Shown here piece after piece: positions 1 to 9,649 of a DNA stretch of 49,067 bases. Under the pieces are notes generated by a model, which worked only from the letters and a program-made list of their open reading frames with translations, made no database searches and had not been told where the DNA came from. The stretch comes from an uncultured Bacteroidales bacterium (GTDB taxonomy: Bacteria > Bacteroidota > Bacteroidia > Bacteroidales > UBA3663). The stretch covers positions 1 through 49,067 of the forward strand of contig CAJOLH010000044.1 in NCBI GenBank assembly GCA_905235375.1, read 5' to 3'. The stretch's first letter is position 1. Each line of letters starts with the position of its first letter. The position numbers and the translations under genes are program-made.

Positions 1-70
1 AATTGATTAGCAAAGAAGGAACAAACATAAATAATTCTATAATTCGATAATTCGTGATAAAAAGATCATT

Positions 71-1291
71 ATGAAAAAGATTACGATAATTCTGGCAATG
101 GTGCTGGGGATGTTCAGCGCATGCCAACAGAAAAAAGGACACGATGTGACCATCGTGGTGACCAACCCGACCGACCGCGACATCACAGGCGTGGTGGAAG
201 GCATCCCGCTGAAAGCCGTCATCGACAGCCTTGGCGTGAAGGAAGGCACCCCCATCAAGCTGACCGACGAGATGGGGAAAATCGTGACCATTCAAATCTT
301 CAACAACGGAGACGAAGACCTGCTCCTCTTCGAGACAAGCACACTGGCCAACGGCGAAAGCTCCTACTCCGTGTCGGTGCGCACGGCGACTGACCCTGTT
401 CAAGTTACGCCGAGTGCCGTCTTCATCAAACACTATCCGCAGCGCAAGGACGACCTCTGCTGGGAGAACGAATCGTCGATATGGCGCGCTTACGGTCCGG
501 AACTGCAAGCCACCAACGAGCGCGCTTTCGGCTACGACATCTGGTGCAAGAACTCCAAGGAGTTGCTTTGCGACGAACGTATGCTGACAGCGTTGCGCGA
601 CTGGGCAATACGCGATAGCCTCCATGCCGTGGGCGAGCATCACCTTGCCGACAGCATCGGACATGCCGGCAGTTTCCACGAGGATCATGGCAAGGGAATG
701 GACTGCTATGCTGTAGGACCGACCTTGGGCGGAGGCACTGCTGCCCTACTGAACGACGAAGGCGGCATCGTCTTCCCTTGGGCTTGGAAGACACACAAGA
801 TACTCGCCAACGGCCCCCTGCTGGGTTCCGTAAGACTGGACTATGATACCACTTTCGTGGCAGGTGACACTGTGGTTGAACATCGCACCATCATCACCCA
901 GAAAGGCTCACGCTTCAACATCATCAATGTGGAGTATGAGGGGGCAACCCAGGCACATGAGATTGCCGTAGGCATTGCTTTCCACGGCGAAGAGGACAGC
1001 GTGCGATTGAACAAGAGCAACAAATACATCGCTTATTCCGACCCGACCGACCAGCCCAGTCGTGACCCGGGGCGCGTACTGATCGGTGCCTATATCCCTA
1101 CCCTAACCCGTACAGCCCTCGAACAAGGGCATCTGTTGGGCATCGCCAAATACAAGCCCGGCGAAACTTTCACCTACCTGATGGGAAGCGGATGGAGTAA
1201 AGGCGACTGCGCATCGCTCAGCGTCATGACCAATGAGCTCAAAAGATTGGATACCGAAGCTCCATTGACCGTGCGCATCATCAAAAGATAG
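71..1291 (+). CDS. DUF4861-family lipoprotein
   Basis: The 406-residue product begins with a lipoprotein signal (MKK, hydrophobic stretch, then FSAC with the lipidated Cys at residue 18), so it is probably an envelope lipoprotein. The rest looks like the DUF4861 family: an N-terminal beta-sandwich-like part starting VTIVVTNPTDRD, then a long all-beta region with GKGMDCYAVGPTLGGGTAAL near residue 212. DUF4861 proteins are frequent in Bacteroidota polysaccharide utilization loci and their biochemical role is not settled. The gene converges on the mannan-type operon and shares a terminator hairpin with it. The start at 71 is chosen because the signal peptide begins there. No clear promoter is visible in the 70 bases upstream. 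Family assignment is by recalled sequence pattern; no function is claimed. Confidence 0.72.
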   Translation: MKKITIILAMVLGMFSACQQKKGHDVTIVVTNPTDRDITGVVEGIPLKAVIDSLGVKEGTPIKLTDEMGKIVTIQIFNNGDEDLLLFETSTLANGESSYSVSVRTATDPVQVTPSAVFIKHYPQRKDDLCWENESSIWRAYGPELQATNERAFGYDIWCKNSKELLCDERMLTALRDWAIRDSLHAVGEHHLADSIGHAGSFHEDHGKGMDCYAVGPTLGGGTAALLNDEGGIVFPWAWKTHKILANGPLLGSVRLDYDTTFVAGDTVVEHRTIITQKGSRFNIINVEYEGATQAHEIAVGIAFHGEEDSVRLNKSNKYIAYSDPTDQPSRDPGRVLIGAYIPTLTRTALEQGHLLGIAKYKPGETFTYLMGSGWSKGDCASLSVMTNELKRLDTEAPLTVRIIKR

Positions 1292-1335
1292 CGATTACCG
1301 AACATCAGCGTCACACATATATCCAACAACAGACA

Positions 1336-1388
1336 TTGAAAACATTAGCGTACCCCAGCATATCGCTTGAGTACGCTAATGTTTTCAA
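1336..1388. terminator. Bidirectional terminator hairpin between convergent genes
   Basis: A perfect 18-bp inverted repeat (left arm TTGAAAACATTAGCGTAC at 1336-1353, right arm at 1371-1388) with a 17-nt loop lies in the 124-bp gap between two convergent genes. The foot of the stem is A/T rich on both sides (TTGAAAAC and GTTTTCAA), so each strand has a T-rich 3' arm. This fits a bidirectional rho-independent terminator. Confidence 0.8.
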
Positions 1389-1415
1389 TAGATGCGTGTC
1401 ACAGAATGACAATCG

Positions 1416-4400
1416 CTATTTGTGCATGAACTTAATAGTTGTTCCATCAGAATGACGCAAGATGTTGAGTCCAGACACAGGAGCATCAATACGCATACCC
1501 TGGGCATTGAAGAGAGCTTCCTGACCACTGCGTGACATGCGAACCGAACTCAAGGAACTGAAATCGCTATTGCCTTCAACAAGCATACGGTTAGCCTTGC
1601 GAACACGATCCTCGAACACCTTCACCACTTCACGGTCGTAGGTCATCAAGCCGTTCACCTCCACCTCCACATCAGTGGTCTGAGTATATACAGCGGCAGC
1701 AAAGCAAGCCTTGTCGCCATTGTAGGTCACACCCTGAGCCAAAGCGTTGATGATGTCGGCATAGTGCTCGTAGCGAGAGGTTACACCCTCCACGTCACCG
1801 TTGTCGTTGTAAAGCGTGGCAAAACGCTCATACCAGCGATGTCCCTCGATGTTGAGTCCAAGACCACCATACTCGCCTAATACGAGAGGTCTGGTGGGAT
1901 CGTTGAAGTTAATCACGGGATCGTTGTAGTCGTGCAAGTCGATGATGTCGCCAGCGCCCTGATGGAAGTTGCCGCCAGAGGCAGCATTGATGATGCGGGT
2001 GTCGTCCTGGTCGCGTGTGAATTGCGCAATCTCTGCCGTCTTGAACTGGCCCCAGCGCTCGTTGAAGGGTGTCCAAACCACGATGCTGGGCGAGTTGTAA
2101 TGCTGAGCAATGACATCGCGCCACTCGTTCTTGAAATTGCTCTCCACATCAGAAGGCTGGGTGCCGTCGCCTTGATACCAATCGCGCGTAATCCAGTCGC
2201 CCTCGCCACCGAACTGTACGCTTGGCATATCTTGCCACACAAGCATACCAAGACGGTCGCAATGGTAGTACCAGCGGTTGGGCTCCACCTTCATGTGCTT
2301 GCGGATCATGTTGAAGCCCCATTCCTTGGTCTTCTCGATATCAAAGCGCATCGCTTCGTCGGTAGGCGCAGTGTAGATACCGTCGGGCCAGTAACCCTGG
2401 TCGAGGGTACCCAGTTGGAACAGCGGCGCGTTGTTAAGCATCAGACGCCAATAGCCCTGGCTGTCCTTGTCGTAGGAAATCTTGCGAAGAGCAGCATAGC
2501 TCTGCACATGATCCACCTCCTCGGCATTGGACGTATAGCTCACGTCAAGGTCATAGAGGAAAGGTGCGTAGGGCGACCAGAGTTTGGGAGACGCCACGGA
2601 GAGGTCGCAATTCACGGCAGTTGCTGCCGAGAGAGTTTCCTCAGCCACGATGTCATCACCATCACGGAGGGTAACCCTTACTTCGTCACCCGCAGTAGGA
2701 CGGTTCAGCGTGATGACAACGTGGAACTGGCTTTGGTCAACATCAGGTGTAATCTTGATGTCATATACACTCTTGGTATTGACCGGCTCCAGCCACACCG
2801 TCTGCCAGATACCCGAGCAGGGGGTGTACCAGATGGTATTGGAGCCTTCCCAGTTGACACGCTGCTTACCCGTCGCCTGCTTCCAGACGTCGGTGGGATC
2901 GAGCACCTTCAGCACAAGTGTGTTGGTGCCTTCCTGAAGACGAGCGGTGATGTCGTAGGAGAACGCACTGTAACCTCCGATATGCTGGCCGATACGCCGA
3001 CCATTCAGATACAAGGTGGCATTGTAATCGACGGCACCAAAGTTCAGTCGCACATTCTTTCCTGCCCATTCGGCAGGGACAGTGAACTCACGCTTGTACC
3101 AAAGAGCATCGTCGGCATCCAACTGGCGTTTCACACCCGAAAGACTCGACTCAATCGGGTATGGCACAAGAATCTTGCCATCGAACTCCTCGGGCTGCGA
3201 AGCATTCACATCTGTCACCGCATAGTCCCACAGGCCGTTCAGGTTGAGCCATTGACTGCGGACGAACTGCGGGCGAGGATACTCCGGCCATGCATTCTCG
3301 GGGTCCACGTCGTAAGTAAACTTCGACTTCAGACCATTGCCCACAGGCTTCCACTCGCCCTGCTCAGGCTTGGCAGGAGCCAACTTGTCCATGAGCACCT
3401 TCATCCAGTGACCACCAATCACCGAACGCGCACGGAAGCCACGGGCAGCACCTGCGCCGTTGGTATAGAACCAGTCGCTGAGCGGCCAACGGGTGGGTGT
3501 GCGGTGGGCATACTCCCAAATGCGGTCGCTGAACTCCAGGAAGGTTGGTGTATCGGGGGTCAACGCTGCCATCCAGAGAATCCAGTCGGTCTTCGAGTAG
3601 GCCTCGCGGTTGTCGAGCGGCAAGCCGAACTCATTCTGATGCTTACGATAGAACTTAATCTCACGACGCATCACATCTTCAGAGAAGAGGTTCAGGCCCC
3701 AGAGCTTGTCCCATACCATATTATACTTGATACTCCATGTGCCGCCACGGTCGAAAGCAAGCTTGTAGTGGTCGCCATCACGAGCATCCACCTCCCAAAT
3801 CTGAGCCATCTGACGCACCTTATCATTAAAGGGCGACCAGCGACGCTCGGGAACCCTGCCTGACACTTGGGCAATGTAGGCATAGGCAGCGACTCCGAAG
3901 ATTGCCTTCAGCGACAGGTTGGCATTGTGAGCCCAGTGTCCGGCAAAGTCGTCGGTGCAGAGCTGTGTGTCAGGATCCTGCCCATAGTCGCGCAGATAGC
4001 ATGCCCAATTGTAAAGCATATTCAAGTCACCCGTGGAAAGCCAGTCGGTGTTGCCTTCGATATGAGCGATGGCAGCAATCAGGGTCAGGATGTTGCCACT
4101 CTCCTCGACGGGCATGTTACCGCCGAAGTCGGTCTTGCTGCCGGTCGTCGTGGCATAGACCTGTCCGTTGGCATGAGGATAGGTGCCAATGTCGTGACAC
4201 GCGAAGTCCTGGAAGCCCCAGCGATGGCCGGGATACTGATTGTTACAGTAATCCAGAATGGAGCGAATCATGCCCTTCATCAGCGTAGTGTTATACAGGA
4301 GGAATAACGGAGCGGAAGGATAGGTCAGGTCCACGGTGTTCACACAGCCATTGGAGTTGTTCTCCTTCGAGAAGTACAGGATATTACCCTTGCCATCCTG

Positions 4401-7364
4401 GAACAGCTTGTGGGCAGCCAGACAGTGACGATAGGAGCCCGACAAGAGTTCGGCATACTTCACGTTGCCCGAAGCCAGACCGTCGTCGTAGATGATCTTG
4501 TCCTGCTCCTTGCAGCGATCCATGATGCTGCGATAGTTGTCGCGAAGCTCTTCAAAGGCCTTCGTGATTGTCTTTCCGTCACGTGCCCAGTATCCTGGAT
4601 AATCAACATCCATGTAGCGTATATCCTTCACCTCATCATAGCCGATGAGCATGAAGCTGCGCGAAGCACTTGTCTTGCCGAAGTCACGCACATAGGCAAG
4701 CGTCGGCATCGACGACTGCTCAGCGCTGGATAGCTGGCTGTTGAAGCGCGGCAACTGGCCATTGGCGGTGAAGTAGTTCTCCATCTCGGCTGCACTTGCC
4801 ATACCTACCGCGCCATTGATGGCTGGCAGATACAGGTAGCCCCAGTCGATGGAGATGAGGTCGCCCTTACGCTCCAGCACAGGTTGCGAGATGGAGCCTG
4901 ACTTGAGATACTGCACTCCGTTTTCGGAGATGAGGTTGCTGCGTGTGCGCTGCGTCATCTCGTTCACGGTGAGCTGGGGACTTGTAGCGAAGTAGAACTG
5001 CACATCGTGTTCAGCACCATCGGTGGAACGCACCTGATAGCTCAGATAGTTCACAGGTGTCGAGATGAGCTCAAGGTCATCCATCAGCATGGGAGCGGTA
5101 AAGACGAGGTCAAGTTCCACAGGACCGCACGTGAACGTGTAGTAGGTGCTGGTGGCCAGCACATCGACCGACTTCTGCACGGCCTTGTCCACAGTGCCAC
5201 CTGTCTGCATGATGTTGGCATACAATCCGAAATCCACGTATGCTCCACCAGCGGTATTATGGCAATGAGCGGCAAGCAGGTTGTCGCCCTCCACCAGATA
5301 AGACTTGTCAGTGGTGGTCAGCTGATACTGTTCGCCCTGACGCCATGTCTCTCCTGTATCGATGATGCGGTGACCATTGAGATAAAGTTCAAAGACATCG
5401 TCGTGGGAATACTGTATCCACAGGTCTTTCGTCAGATCTTCGCTGCTGAGGTTCACAACGCGACGGATATAGATGTCGGAATTCTCAGCCCTCCAGTCGT
5501 GGCGGCAGAATGGATATTCGCCGCTGGAGCCCCAGGCAGCATCTTCGGTTGCCCAGTTGCTGTCGTTGTAGTCAGGCTGAGCCCATGCACTGCTATACTG
5601 GCGCGAATAAGACACCTTGCCCAACCATCCCTCTTCGCTGTTGGCCATAGGTGCTATTGCCTTGAGCAGGTTGCCGCGCTGCACACCCATGAAACGATAC
5701 GACTTGCCATCCACGCGCAGGATACCATCCATCGCCTTCTCTGCATCACTCCAATGGCGGGTAGTGCCATCGTTCAAGCGATCGAAGGGTGACCAAAGGG
5801 AGAAGTACGGGTCGTTGGTGAACAACGGCACGGAAGGCAGGCGAAGAGCTACCTCCTTATAGGGAATGAAGTCGTTAGATGTCACCTGACCATCGTAGAG
5901 CACCGATGGCTGTTCAGGGTCGCGCATGTCGGTAGGATCGTCGGGATGATCGTCGGTGGGTCGGCTGAGCTGCCAGATGGCAAGCATGGCATACTCCGAA
6001 GCAAAAGCCGACTGATGGAATCCTTTCGTCTTGGTGCTGCCGTTCCATCCTCCCAAGAGATCGATGGGAAGCATATAGTTGCGCTGGTATCTGTCGTAGG
6101 CGAAGTCCAGATTGGTCTGGAAGGTGGTCAGCGAGGTGGTTGTCGATTCGCGCACCGTCGTGGTGGCAGCATCGACGTATGCACGCATCAACACATCGTC
6201 GAACCATACGTTAAAGCCGCTGAGGGCATTCTCGTCGGTTGGCCATTGGGTGAAGACCACACCATCGACAGTACGTGTTGAGGTGAAGGCATTATAGCTG
6301 TCGCGGCAGAGTGCATCGACATCGCTACCGTAGCCGTTATCGCCTGTCACACGCTGAAGTTCGACTGCGCCAGCAAGCATAGTACCGGTGTTGTAGGTAA
6401 AGGCATTGCCCGTGGGGCCGCCTGTGCCCACATGGGCACGATAGCCATCGGTGTAGCGCAGCGTGTTGTCGGCGCCCATCATGTCGAAATACACACCTGT
6501 CGAGGAGTTCAGAAGGTGCTGCTTCTGCCACTTGTAGATCTTCTCGGCGAACTGCAGGTAGAGTTCCGAGCGTTTCACCTGCTCGGTCACCACCTGGTTG
6601 GAGCTGTTGCGATGATAATAGGTGTAGTCGGCAGCTTCATCGGCAGTGGCATAAATGTCGTGCAACCATACAAGAGGCTGGATGATTGGTCCATTGGAGC
6701 AACTGTGCTTGGAGTTGTACCCAGGACCCCAGGTGATGCCGCCGTATTCCTCGCCGTTACCTTCGCGCCAGCAGTCCCATCCGTCGAGCACGTAGTCGGT
6801 GAGATGGGTAGCCTCGTCAAGATACGACTGCTTGCCCGTCAGACGATAGGCACGCACCAGTTCGCGAACAATCCACATCTGGTCGTCATAAACATTGAAC
6901 TTCAGGTTGTCGCCCGTCACATTACCTTGATTGCGCGTATTTGCACGCGGAACGGCAAAGACGCTCCACTCACGCACTGAGGCATAGCTCGTGAGGGTAT
7001 AGGTGCCACGATAGTATGCCAGGTTGTCGATAAGTACATCGAGACGATTTACAAAACGGTCATAGTTGGCCTCATAGAGGTCGGGAGCCTCATCCTTCAG
7101 GGCCTTCAGCGCCTCCAGAATGGAACAATGAGCCTCGATAGCAGCAGTATAGGGCCAGACGTCGCTGGGACCAGACACATCACTGTTGTCGATGTCGCAG
7201 ATGTCAGCCATGTAAAGGTTGCTGTCGGTGCCACGGAACGAACGCTCCATGGTGGCATCCATCATCTTGATGGCTCGCTGCAGGTTCTGTACCGGCAACG
7301 ACTCCTGAGAGAAGGCTACCACATGGAAAGCTAATGTGAGGAAAAGAATGAATGTTTTCTTCAT
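1416..7364 (-). CDS. Secreted GH76 - GtaA/DUF4965 - GH2 triple-domain fusion
   Basis: This 1982-residue protein has a signal peptide (about 1-20) and three enzyme-like parts. Residues 25-470 match GH76 endo-alpha-1,6-mannanases, with the catalytic Asp pair D160-D161 in NVYDDQMW and the FTYNTGTML motif near 322. Residues 500-1330 are a GtaA/DUF4964-DUF5127-DUF4965-DUF1793 unit (LFTNDPYFSLWSP at 514), with a galactose-binding-like beta-sandwich inserted at about 580-720. Residues 1360-1920 are GH2: the sugar-binding jelly roll carries PCSGIWQTVWLEPV (1515-1528), the likely acid/base is E1769 in PFNERWGQ, and the likely nucleophile is E1831 in LGEYGG. The last 35 residues resemble a type IX sorting tail. 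It is the last gene of the operon and its ATG overlaps the GH92 stop (TAATG), implying translational coupling. GH76 plus GH92 suggests alpha-mannan; the specificities of the GH2 and GtaA parts are unknown. All key residues look intact. Confidence 0.88.
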   Translation of the reverse strand: MKKTFILFLTLAFHVVAFSQESLPVQNLQRAIKMMDATMERSFRGTDSNLYMADICDIDNSDVSGPSDVWPYTAAIEAHCSILEALKALKDEAPDLYEANYDRFVNRLDVLIDNLAYYRGTYTLTSYASVREWSVFAVPRANTRNQGNVTGDNLKFNVYDDQMWIVRELVRAYRLTGKQSYLDEATHLTDYVLDGWDCWREGNGEEYGGITWGPGYNSKHSCSNGPIIQPLVWLHDIYATADEAADYTYYHRNSSNQVVTEQVKRSELYLQFAEKIYKWQKQHLLNSSTGVYFDMMGADNTLRYTDGYRAHVGTGGPTGNAFTYNTGTMLAGAVELQRVTGDNGYGSDVDALCRDSYNAFTSTRTVDGVVFTQWPTDENALSGFNVWFDDVLMRAYVDAATTTVRESTTTSLTTFQTNLDFAYDRYQRNYMLPIDLLGGWNGSTKTKGFHQSAFASEYAMLAIWQLSRPTDDHPDDPTDMRDPEQPSVLYDGQVTSNDFIPYKEVALRLPSVPLFTNDPYFSLWSPFDRLNDGTTRHWSDAEKAMDGILRVDGKSYRFMGVQRGNLLKAIAPMANSEEGWLGKVSYSRQYSSAWAQPDYNDSNWATEDAAWGSSGEYPFCRHDWRAENSDIYIRRVVNLSSEDLTKDLWIQYSHDDVFELYLNGHRIIDTGETWRQGEQYQLTTTDKSYLVEGDNLLAAHCHNTAGGAYVDFGLYANIMQTGGTVDKAVQKSVDVLATSTYYTFTCGPVELDLVFTAPMLMDDLELISTPVNYLSYQVRSTDGAEHDVQFYFATSPQLTVNEMTQRTRSNLISENGVQYLKSGSISQPVLERKGDLISIDWGYLYLPAINGAVGMASAAEMENYFTANGQLPRFNSQLSSAEQSSMPTLAYVRDFGKTSASRSFMLIGYDEVKDIRYMDVDYPGYWARDGKTITKAFEELRDNYRSIMDRCKEQDKIIYDDGLASGNVKYAELLSGSYRHCLAAHKLFQDGKGNILYFSKENNSNGCVNTVDLTYPSAPLFLLYNTTLMKGMIRSILDYCNNQYPGHRWGFQDFACHDIGTYPHANGQVYATTTGSKTDFGGNMPVEESGNILTLIAAIAHIEGNTDWLSTGDLNMLYNWACYLRDYGQDPDTQLCTDDFAGHWAHNANLSLKAIFGVAAYAYIAQVSGRVPERRWSPFNDKVRQMAQIWEVDARDGDHYKLAFDRGGTWSIKYNMVWDKLWGLNLFSEDVMRREIKFYRKHQNEFGLPLDNREAYSKTDWILWMAALTPDTPTFLEFSDRIWEYAHRTPTRWPLSDWFYTNGAGAARGFRARSVIGGHWMKVLMDKLAPAKPEQGEWKPVGNGLKSKFTYDVDPENAWPEYPRPQFVRSQWLNLNGLWDYAVTDVNASQPEEFDGKILVPYPIESSLSGVKRQLDADDALWYKREFTVPAEWAGKNVRLNFGAVDYNATLYLNGRRIGQHIGGYSAFSYDITARLQEGTNTLVLKVLDPTDVWKQATGKQRVNWEGSNTIWYTPCSGIWQTVWLEPVNTKSVYDIKITPDVDQSQFHVVITLNRPTAGDEVRVTLRDGDDIVAEETLSAATAVNCDLSVASPKLWSPYAPFLYDLDVSYTSNAEEVDHVQSYAALRKISYDKDSQGYWRLMLNNAPLFQLGTLDQGYWPDGIYTAPTDEAMRFDIEKTKEWGFNMIRKHMKVEPNRWYYHCDRLGMLVWQDMPSVQFGGEGDWITRDWYQGDGTQPSDVESNFKNEWRDVIAQHYNSPSIVVWTPFNERWGQFKTAEIAQFTRDQDDTRIINAASGGNFHQGAGDIIDLHDYNDPVINFNDPTRPLVLGEYGGLGLNIEGHRWYERFATLYNDNGDVEGVTSRYEHYADIINALAQGVTYNGDKACFAAAVYTQTTDVEVEVNGLMTYDREVVKVFEDRVRKANRMLVEGNSDFSSLSSVRMSRSGQEALFNAQGMRIDAPVSGLNILRHSDGTTIKFMHK

Positions 7365-9640
7365 TATTTCTGGGTTTTGGAGAATGAATAGGGGGCTGCC
7401 GATTCGCGGATGCCCCGCTCGCGGTTAGGCGTTGACTGCATGTGATAGTCAATGATGCCGCCCTGGACAAGATCGGCGTGTTCAAGATAGTTGCGGTCGT
7501 AAGTCTCCCCATTGAAGGTCATCCGTGCGACAAAGCGGTCGTCGGCAAGATTGCCGGATGCATGAATCGTAAGAATCTTGCCCTGTGGCAGATGGAGTGT
7601 CATCTCAGGGAAGTAGGGAGTGCCGATGGCATACTGTCCGCTGCCGGGGCATACGGGATAGAAGCCCATAGCAGAGAAAACATACCATGCAGACGTCTGA
7701 CCATTGTCTTCGTCACCACAATAGCCGTCAGGCTGGGAATTATACAGACGATCCATGGCCTCGCGCACCCAGTACTGGACCTTCCAAGGCTGGGCAGCCC
7801 AGTCGTAGAGGTATATCATGTGCTGGATAGGCTGGTTTCCGTGGGCATAGTTGCCCATGTTCATGATCTGCATCTCGCGAATCTCATGAATCACACTGCC
7901 ATAATAACTCTCGTCGAAGAGTGGTGGAACATTAAATACCGAGTCGAGCATCTGCACAAACACATCCTTGCCGCCCATGAGACCAATGAGCCCATCGGGA
8001 TCGTGGAAGACCGACCATGTGTAGTGCCAGGCATTGCCCTCGGTGAAGGCATCGCCCCACTTCAGTGGACTGAATGGACGCTGGAAGGTGCCATCCTCAT
8101 TGCGGCCTCGCATCAGTTTGGTTTCCGGGTCGAAGACCTTCTGATAGTTCATGGCGCGCTCCTTGAAGGGCTTCAGCTCCTTGGCTTTCTTACCAAGGGC
8201 AAGGCCCAGCTGATAGATGCACCAGTCGTCATACGCATATTCCAGCGTACGTGCCACGTTTTCGTTGATTCCCACGTTGTAAGGCACATAACCCAAGCGG
8301 TTGTAGTACTCATAGCCGAGACGTCCAGAAGATGAAACGGTGGGATGAACGGCATTGGCACCGTGAACCACAGCTTCCCACAAGGTCTCTATGTCATAGC
8401 CACGAATGCCTTTCAGATAGGCATCAGCCACAATGGAGGCAGAGTTGTTGCCCACCATACAGCCGCGATGACCAGGGCTCGCCCATTCAGGCAGGAATCC
8501 GCTCTCTTTGTAGCAGTTCACAAGGCCTTCCTGCATCTTTGCGTTCATTTCGGGATAGAGCAGGTTGAGCAGTGGGAAGAGCGAACGGAACGTGTCCCAG
8601 AAGCCTGTGTCGGTAAAGTAGTAGCCCTGGCAAACCTCGCCGGTAGTCGGACTATAATGCACCACCTCGCCCTTCTCATTCACTTCGTAGAATGCACGAG
8701 GGAAGAGTACCGAACGATAGAGGCAGCTGTAGAAGGTGCGAAGCTGGTCGGTATCGCGGCCTTTGGCCTCTATACGGCCCAAGATCTCGTTCCAACGGTC
8801 GCGACCTTGCCGGCAAATCTGGTCAAATGCCTTCCCCTCCACTTCCTTCAGGTTCAGTAATGCCTGTTCGTGGCTGATGAACGATGAAGCGACACGGAGA
8901 GTTACCTGTTCGCCTCGACGGGTCTGGAACCCGACGACGGCACCTGCATGGTTACATTCCGCCAAGGTAGCTGCATCATCTATTTGTCCATCCTTGACGA
9001 CAGCCGTGAACGTGAAAGGCTTGTCACTCTCAATGATGAAATAGTTGCGGAAATTTTCTGGCACACCGCCGCTGTTCTTCGTGGTATAGCCCACGATGTG
9101 GCGATCGTCAACGATTCGGACATAACTGCCGCCATCGAAGGCATCGACCACAATACGCGACTCGTTGCTCTCGGGATAGGTGAAACGCAGCTCGGCAGCA
9201 CGCTCGGTGGGAGCCACCTCCGCCACGATATCGTAGTCGGCCAGATATACCTTATAATAATAAGGACGCGCAGTCTCTGCCTTATGACTGAACCACGAGG
9301 CACGTTCGTCTTCGTTGAAAACCGTACGCGTAGTGGGCAGTATGCAGAACTGACCGTAGTCATTGATCCATGGGGACGGCTGATGGGTCTGCTTCAGTCC
9401 ACGGATTTTGTCTGCATCGTAGGTGTAGGCCCATCCGTCGCCCATCTTGCCAGTCTGTGGAGACCAGAAGTTCATGCCCCAGGGCATGGCGATGGCGGGA
9501 TAGGTGTTGCCTGTGGACAGCGAATGTTTGGATTGCGTGCCCACAAGGGTAGAGACATAGTCAACAGGCTCAGTGGCACTGACACCGAGTGGGATCAGTG
9601 CCATAAGCATTAATAGGATTTTATTCTTCTTCATAAGCAT
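7364..9640 (-). CDS. GH92 alpha-mannosidase
   Basis: The 758-residue secreted protein matches GH92 exo-alpha-mannosidases, Ca2+-dependent inverting enzymes. Diagnostic stretches are VDYVSTLVGTQS (26-37), NTYPAIAMPWGMNFW (45-59), TEGNAWHYTW (533-542, with E534 as the likely general acid), HGNQPIQHMIYLYD (600-613) and GDEDNGQTSAWYVFSAMGF (642-660). Length is normal for the family. A signal peptide covers about residues 1-22; translation may start at M1 or at M3 (9634). The gene sits 9 bp after the upstream lipoprotein gene and overlaps the downstream GH76-GtaA-GH2 fusion by one base. With that neighbour it probably removes terminal mannose from alpha-mannan or mannose-rich N-glycans. The exact linkage (alpha-1,2, 1,3 or 1,4) cannot be read from the sequence. 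Confidence 0.93.
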   Translation of the reverse strand: MLMKKNKILLMLMALIPLGVSATEPVDYVSTLVGTQSKHSLSTGNTYPAIAMPWGMNFWSPQTGKMGDGWAYTYDADKIRGLKQTHQPSPWINDYGQFCILPTTRTVFNEDERASWFSHKAETARPYYYKVYLADYDIVAEVAPTERAAELRFTYPESNESRIVVDAFDGGSYVRIVDDRHIVGYTTKNSGGVPENFRNYFIIESDKPFTFTAVVKDGQIDDAATLAECNHAGAVVGFQTRRGEQVTLRVASSFISHEQALLNLKEVEGKAFDQICRQGRDRWNEILGRIEAKGRDTDQLRTFYSCLYRSVLFPRAFYEVNEKGEVVHYSPTTGEVCQGYYFTDTGFWDTFRSLFPLLNLLYPEMNAKMQEGLVNCYKESGFLPEWASPGHRGCMVGNNSASIVADAYLKGIRGYDIETLWEAVVHGANAVHPTVSSSGRLGYEYYNRLGYVPYNVGINENVARTLEYAYDDWCIYQLGLALGKKAKELKPFKERAMNYQKVFDPETKLMRGRNEDGTFQRPFSPLKWGDAFTEGNAWHYTWSVFHDPDGLIGLMGGKDVFVQMLDSVFNVPPLFDESYYGSVIHEIREMQIMNMGNYAHGNQPIQHMIYLYDWAAQPWKVQYWVREAMDRLYNSQPDGYCGDEDNGQTSAWYVFSAMGFYPVCPGSGQYAIGTPYFPEMTLHLPQGKILTIHASGNLADDRFVARMTFNGETYDRNYLEHADLVQGGIIDYHMQSTPNRERGIRESAAPYSFSKTQK

Positions 9641-9649
9641 GGGTTAGTC

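Noticed and set aside
1336..1388. Perfect inverted repeat as a remnant of an insertion sequence
   Set aside because: It lies exactly between convergent stop codons, has a short loop and no transposase or target duplication, so a bidirectional terminator explains it better.
1932..3863. Plus-strand open frame of 643 codons opposite the fusion gene
   Set aside because: It is antisense to the GH2 and GtaA coding regions, whose motifs are clear. It has no recognisable domain or signal, and long antisense frames are common in GC-rich third-position sequence.
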